From the NCBI GenBank assembly GCA_025403435.1, contig CM046337.1, positions 3,727,501-3,791,500 on the forward strand: a stretch of DNA of 64,000 nucleotides. Direction: 5' to 3'. The notes beneath the pieces are model-generated. The model did not search any database and was not told the DNA's origin. It saw nothing but the letters and a program-made list of their open reading frames with translations. How positions within the stretch are numbered: position 1 is the stretch's first letter; each line of letters opens with the position of its first letter. The position numbers were made by a program, and so were the translations under genes. The DNA comes from Artocarpus heterophyllus (taxonomy: Eukaryota; Streptophyta; Magnoliopsida; Rosales; Moraceae). Below are positions 60,525-64,000 of this stretch, piece by piece.

Positions 60525-61361
60525 CGACTTGTAGTTTATCTGATCACAATATGATATTTCGAGTAGTAAAAGAATGATTCACGAGGTGATACAGTTTGAA
60601 TTGGTGTTTGGTAAAGTATTTAATTCGAACTAAACTGATAGTTTAGCTGTCCAATTTAGAATTCAAGTCCCCTTCATTTCAACATTTTAAACCAATATTG
60701 AAAGATGATTTTAATAACTTCTTTTTACATGTTTCATATTTATTTTTAATTAAATAACTTCTTTTTACATATTTTATATTTATTTTTTAATTAAATAAAA
60801 TTTTCATGCTTCAAATTAGAGTTATCTATAATCATTCAAATACAAATTTGGTTTAAATTTTATATACAGATTAGCACTTTAATAGCACATTAAAACGTAA
60901 ATTCAAATTCCTATTTAAACCATACATGCCACATTTTTCCATTCAAATAAAAAATTCTCAAATCAATGCAATTCGAACCTACTGGGTAAATTTTTTTAAC
61001 TACTAATTATTGAAAACTATAAAATTAACAGGTGAATTTATACGATTTTATATAAATTTCATCTGATTTATCGACTAAAATCATATAATTAATATAGGTA
61101 ACTTTTACAATAATCTTACGCATCTAGCGGAACAGTATATACAAATTACATAAATTAATACGCATCAAGAGCAGATCAACCGTTAAAACATTAAAAGCTG
61201 AAGAGTAAAAAGGGTAGCTAATGAGAAATCTCCTCGATCATCGCACTAAATTTGTTTCCCCTTCTCCACCCTTATTTGTTGTCGTTGCTGTTGTTTTGCT
61301 AAATAATAAATAATCATACGGGCAATATGGACATGGATATGGTACTAAATGAGCCATAACA
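60525..61361. other. Intergenic, 3' flank of G
   Basis: AT-rich. From about 61060 it is homologous to the 3' flank of gene F (52310-52900, minus the MITE). No gene is seen. Confidence 0.4.
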
Positions 61362-61706
61362 CTAAGACGTTGACGATAGTGAGCATGGCGGCGGTCCTGA
61401 CGGCGACGAGCTTCGTTCCTGTGGCGGTGACGGAGGAGGCGACTGTGGGGGTGGTGGCGGAGGAGGTGACTGTCGTGGCGGCGGAGGACTTTTGAAAATA
61501 TGGGGAGGATTAATCTTAGGAGGTGGCGGTGGAGGAGGTACACGCCTGCCTCTATGTAGTACTCCCAACATTGGAGAAGGCAAAACATATGCCTCTCTTT
61601 TGGTGTTGTCCTCGTAACTAAAAACAGGAGCGGCGAGTATTAGTATTAGTCCAACATGGACCAAAACTAGTAATGAAAACGGAGAATGTGAAACTCTAAC
61701 ACCCAT
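61362..61706 (-). CDS. Small secreted proline-rich peptide G
   Basis: 114 aa from the ATG at 61706, chosen because the paralogue F starts at the same residue and a TATA box (61748-61758) lies upstream within the longer possible frame (from 61775). Signal peptide MGVRVSHSPFSLLVLVHVGLILILAAPVFS; then YEDNTK, LPSPMLGVLHRGRR, VPPPPPPPKINPP, FKSPPPPRQ, and a long tail of PPPPPP-Q/S repeats ending SSTS. The extensin-like tail could be hydroxyprolinated. The core R-V-P7-K-I-N has the length and end residues of a CLE dodecapeptide, but without the central glycine, so that link is speculative. It is the most complete member of the C/D/F/G family. Confidence 0.65.
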   Translation of the reverse strand: MGVRVSHSPFSLLVLVHVGLILILAAPVFSYEDNTKREAYVLPSPMLGVLHRGRRVPPPPPPPKINPPHIFKSPPPPRQSPPPPPPPQSPPPSPPQERSSSPSGPPPCSLSSTS

Positions 61707-61747
61707 ATTTTTTGGTGCGTATATATGCCTTGAGGCTTCACTATAAG

Positions 61748-61758
61748 CTTTATATATA
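61748..61758 (-). promoter_or_regulatory. TATA box of peptide G
   Basis: TATATATAAAG on the - strand, 42 bp before the ATG at 61706, conserved with gene F. Confidence 0.55.
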
Positions 61759-63571
61759 GATGTAACGTTTTTCATGATTGGTCCGTGGCTAATATCGTAT
61801 TATCAAAAACAAGTAGCGTCAAACGCGTTGCGCACGTTGTAAAGTAGAGGCAAAACCGTGTGGACCTCTCCTCATGCGCGGGTCATGGACTCCTTTTTGT
61901 TTAGGAACCCTTTCTACATTCGATTATTTATTGAGCCTGGTGTGGAATCACCATCATTACACCAAGATTTAAAATATTAGCAAAAAAGAAAAAGAAAAAA
62001 ATAGAATCATTGAAATCTCGAAAGTGACATTCTAAGTCCAAAAAAAAAAAAAAAGAGACAATAGAGTAGGTTTAGAAGTAAAGAGGGGAGAAGAGGAGTG
62101 ATCCAATAGAGGAGGGTGTTGAATGTATTATGTAAATTAATATATAAAATAAACGACTGTTGGTCAGCAGAAATTGAATCACATATTGCGAATATGTAGT
62201 TGTTTAAGCCTGGTGTGCGCATGTGCGGCATATATATATATATATATATATGCACTTATTCTTAATAATACATCTATAACAGTTTTTATATATTTAAACA
62301 TAATTGATAATATGTCATGATAAAAGTTCAATTTTATTATACAATTATTAATTATTATACATAATTAATAATAATGATTAATATATTCACAGACAACAAA
62401 TCAATTCAAATCCTGATACATAACCTAAATGCTATCAAATTAAATTAACAGTAAATTGTATCTTCGGCAGGTCACCGAGAAAGGATGTTAACTTGTAAAA
62501 GAACTACCAAAAGTCTAAAATTGTTGTGACAAATTTGCAAGTGCATAGAATCATAGACAAGTAATAAAGAGTAAGTAGAGTATTGTTCCCACGAGAATTG
62601 CGTTAATCTAGCTAAGTACCGAAATTGGTTAACTCTAAAATTATTTGAACAATCAAATAGAAAATAGAAAAATAATAAAACAAAAAATGAAAACCTAAAT
62701 AAATAAAAGACTAGAGCGTCCGATTTTACCTAAGTTAATCCTATTCAAATTATCTAATTTAATCAATTGATGTTTACTCATATGCCGATAACGAATTTCT
62801 CTTAGATAATCATTAATCTTTCTCAAGCATTAATAGTTTATCCCAGTTAACAAATTTTCTATATCTCTGTAGAAATTCTAAACTTACCAAGATTCATTAA
62901 GAATAAAAAATTCACAATGTTACACAAGTCTCATAGATATCTCTATCCTATGACAATCTCATGGTATTCAATCATGGTCCAATTTAATTATCTCTTTTTA
63001 GCCTCAAATTAAATAACAAATCATGGAAAAGGTGCGCAAACTTTTACAAGCATCAAGATCAGATTAAACACTCAGCATAGATAATAAATAAACATCGAAT
63101 TGGATTAAACTAAATAAAAGTGAACATTCATAATCTGGCTATATCGTAGTCCTACAAAAAGAGAAATTAGTTCCTAATGAAACTAAAAACAATCCTAAAT
63201 AACGTCTTAAATATGATGAGTGAAAAAAAAAAAGAACTATGTTTGGATGTGAAGATGGGTTCCGCCTTCGGGTTGCACCGTTCTTCTTCCCTTAAGTAGT
63301 AAGTTTTCGCCTCTTGTCTGTAGTTTTTCTTTGTTAACAACCCTCTTTCAACCCTCATAATGTTCTATTTATAAGCTAGGGTTTGAAAGGATAATTTTGA
63401 AATGAATTTAGACTCAATTGAATTAAGATCATAACGGTGCTTGGGCTTTGTAGTGGCGCCTAAGCACCAGGATTGTAAAGCCTAGACTTTTAAGTGGCGC
63501 CTACTAATAATCTGACATCCATGCTATTGTCGTGCCATGCCTTACTAATAATCTGACCATACTCTTCATCT
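61759..63571. other. Non-coding, transposon-like
   Basis: (TA)n at about 62229-62250. From about 62520 the sequence (GACAAATTTGCAAGTGCATAG, AGTATTGTTCCCACGAGAAT) has the look of a dispersed plant repeat, but I cannot assign it to a family or define ends. No gene is seen. Confidence 0.35.
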
Positions 63572-64000
63572 TTAGCCCACCAAGACGTAAAACATGAAAC
63601 CTCTGCTCCGGTTCCGTTTTCGCCTATTTTGTTGAGGCTGATCAAGATAAATTAAGAGGGGCTTATGGTCTGAACCCCAGAAGTCAAGGTGACGAACGCA
63701 AAAGTTTTTGAAGTGATTTCTCCAATCACTATTGCATACAGCCCGGTCCAATCTTTCTAGAACATTCTCCCCACTTTGTCGATTGTTCCATGTGAAAACA
63801 GGTCCTTCAAAACCCAAATCATGCAGCTCACAATCGTTGAGAACAGAACAAAGATCTTCTATTCCTCACATGCACTTTATCAGAACCATCCTTTTTCTCA
63901 CATATTGAAAGAATGTCATTGAAATCTCCAGCGCAAAGCCAAGGGACATAATAATAATATAAGCTCTTGAGTCTTCTCAACAATTCCCATGAGTGACGTT
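63572..64000 (-). pseudogene. LINE endonuclease relic, runs off the edge
   Basis: The - strand encodes PWLCAGDFNDILS and, in another frame, CELHDLGFEGPVFTWNN, ENVLERLDRAV, and further on HLDFWGSDHKPLLI. These are motifs of the apurinic endonuclease-like domain of plant LINEs (GDFN, TW.N, ERLDR, SDH.P). A deletion with frameshift separates the GDFN and CELHDLG parts. The 5' side lies beyond the window, and no reverse transcriptase follows within it. Confidence 0.8.

Overview
The window is AT-rich nuclear DNA from a flowering plant, most likely a eudicot. The evidence is spliced defensin-like peptide genes, a Tekay/Del-type Gypsy element primed by initiator tRNA-Met, a MuDR-type MULE with plant-style accessory domains, and a decayed plastid trnT-GGU copy. 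The species cannot be told from the sequence. No conventional housekeeping gene is present.

The host layer is an island of small secreted-peptide genes overrun by transposons. Defensin-like (DEFL) loci lie only on the + strand: one intact gene (8.6-9.2 kb) and four decayed ones (13.1, 14.4, 48.7 and 50.8 kb). Small secreted proline-rich peptide genes lie only on the - strand: 19.6, 21.1, 22.4, 24.5 (broken), 49.9, 53.1 and 61.4 kb. The four at 19.6-24.8 kb form a tandem duplication of a two-gene module.

The transposon layer, left to right, starts with a hairpin and a 102-bp MITE, then two giant solo LTRs of one family in opposite orientation (4544-8273 and 15505-19397), each with a perfect 5-bp target duplication. 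Next is a very large MULE (24812-47219). After it come a 397-bp MITE, a LINE RNase H relic, a degenerate LTR element with ~110-bp tandem repeats (54.7-57.7 kb), another solo LTR (58508-60524) and a LINE endonuclease relic running off the right edge.

The MULE is the most striking unit. Its ends are 18-bp imperfect inverted repeats, and the flanks carry a 9-10 bp near-duplication. The tandem-duplicated flank of the neighbouring peptide gene acts as a paralogous empty site. Inside are two convergent transcription units, as in maize MuDR: an apparently intact 760-aa transposase (- strand) and a DUF1985-type gene (+ strand). The DUF1985 gene has a frameshift, a stop codon and an 8.8-kb, very young Tekay-like Gypsy insertion. 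Between the left terminus and the DUF1985 exons are two spliceable exons encoding a complete RING-CH zinc-binding domain, which look like captured host sequence. Between the convergent genes lies a 2.4-kb foldback array packed with about forty GTCGAC palindromes.

Insertion of the MULE separated peptide gene D (24.5 kb) from its upstream TATA-containing region, which now lies beyond 47.22 kb. That gene has also lost its ATG.
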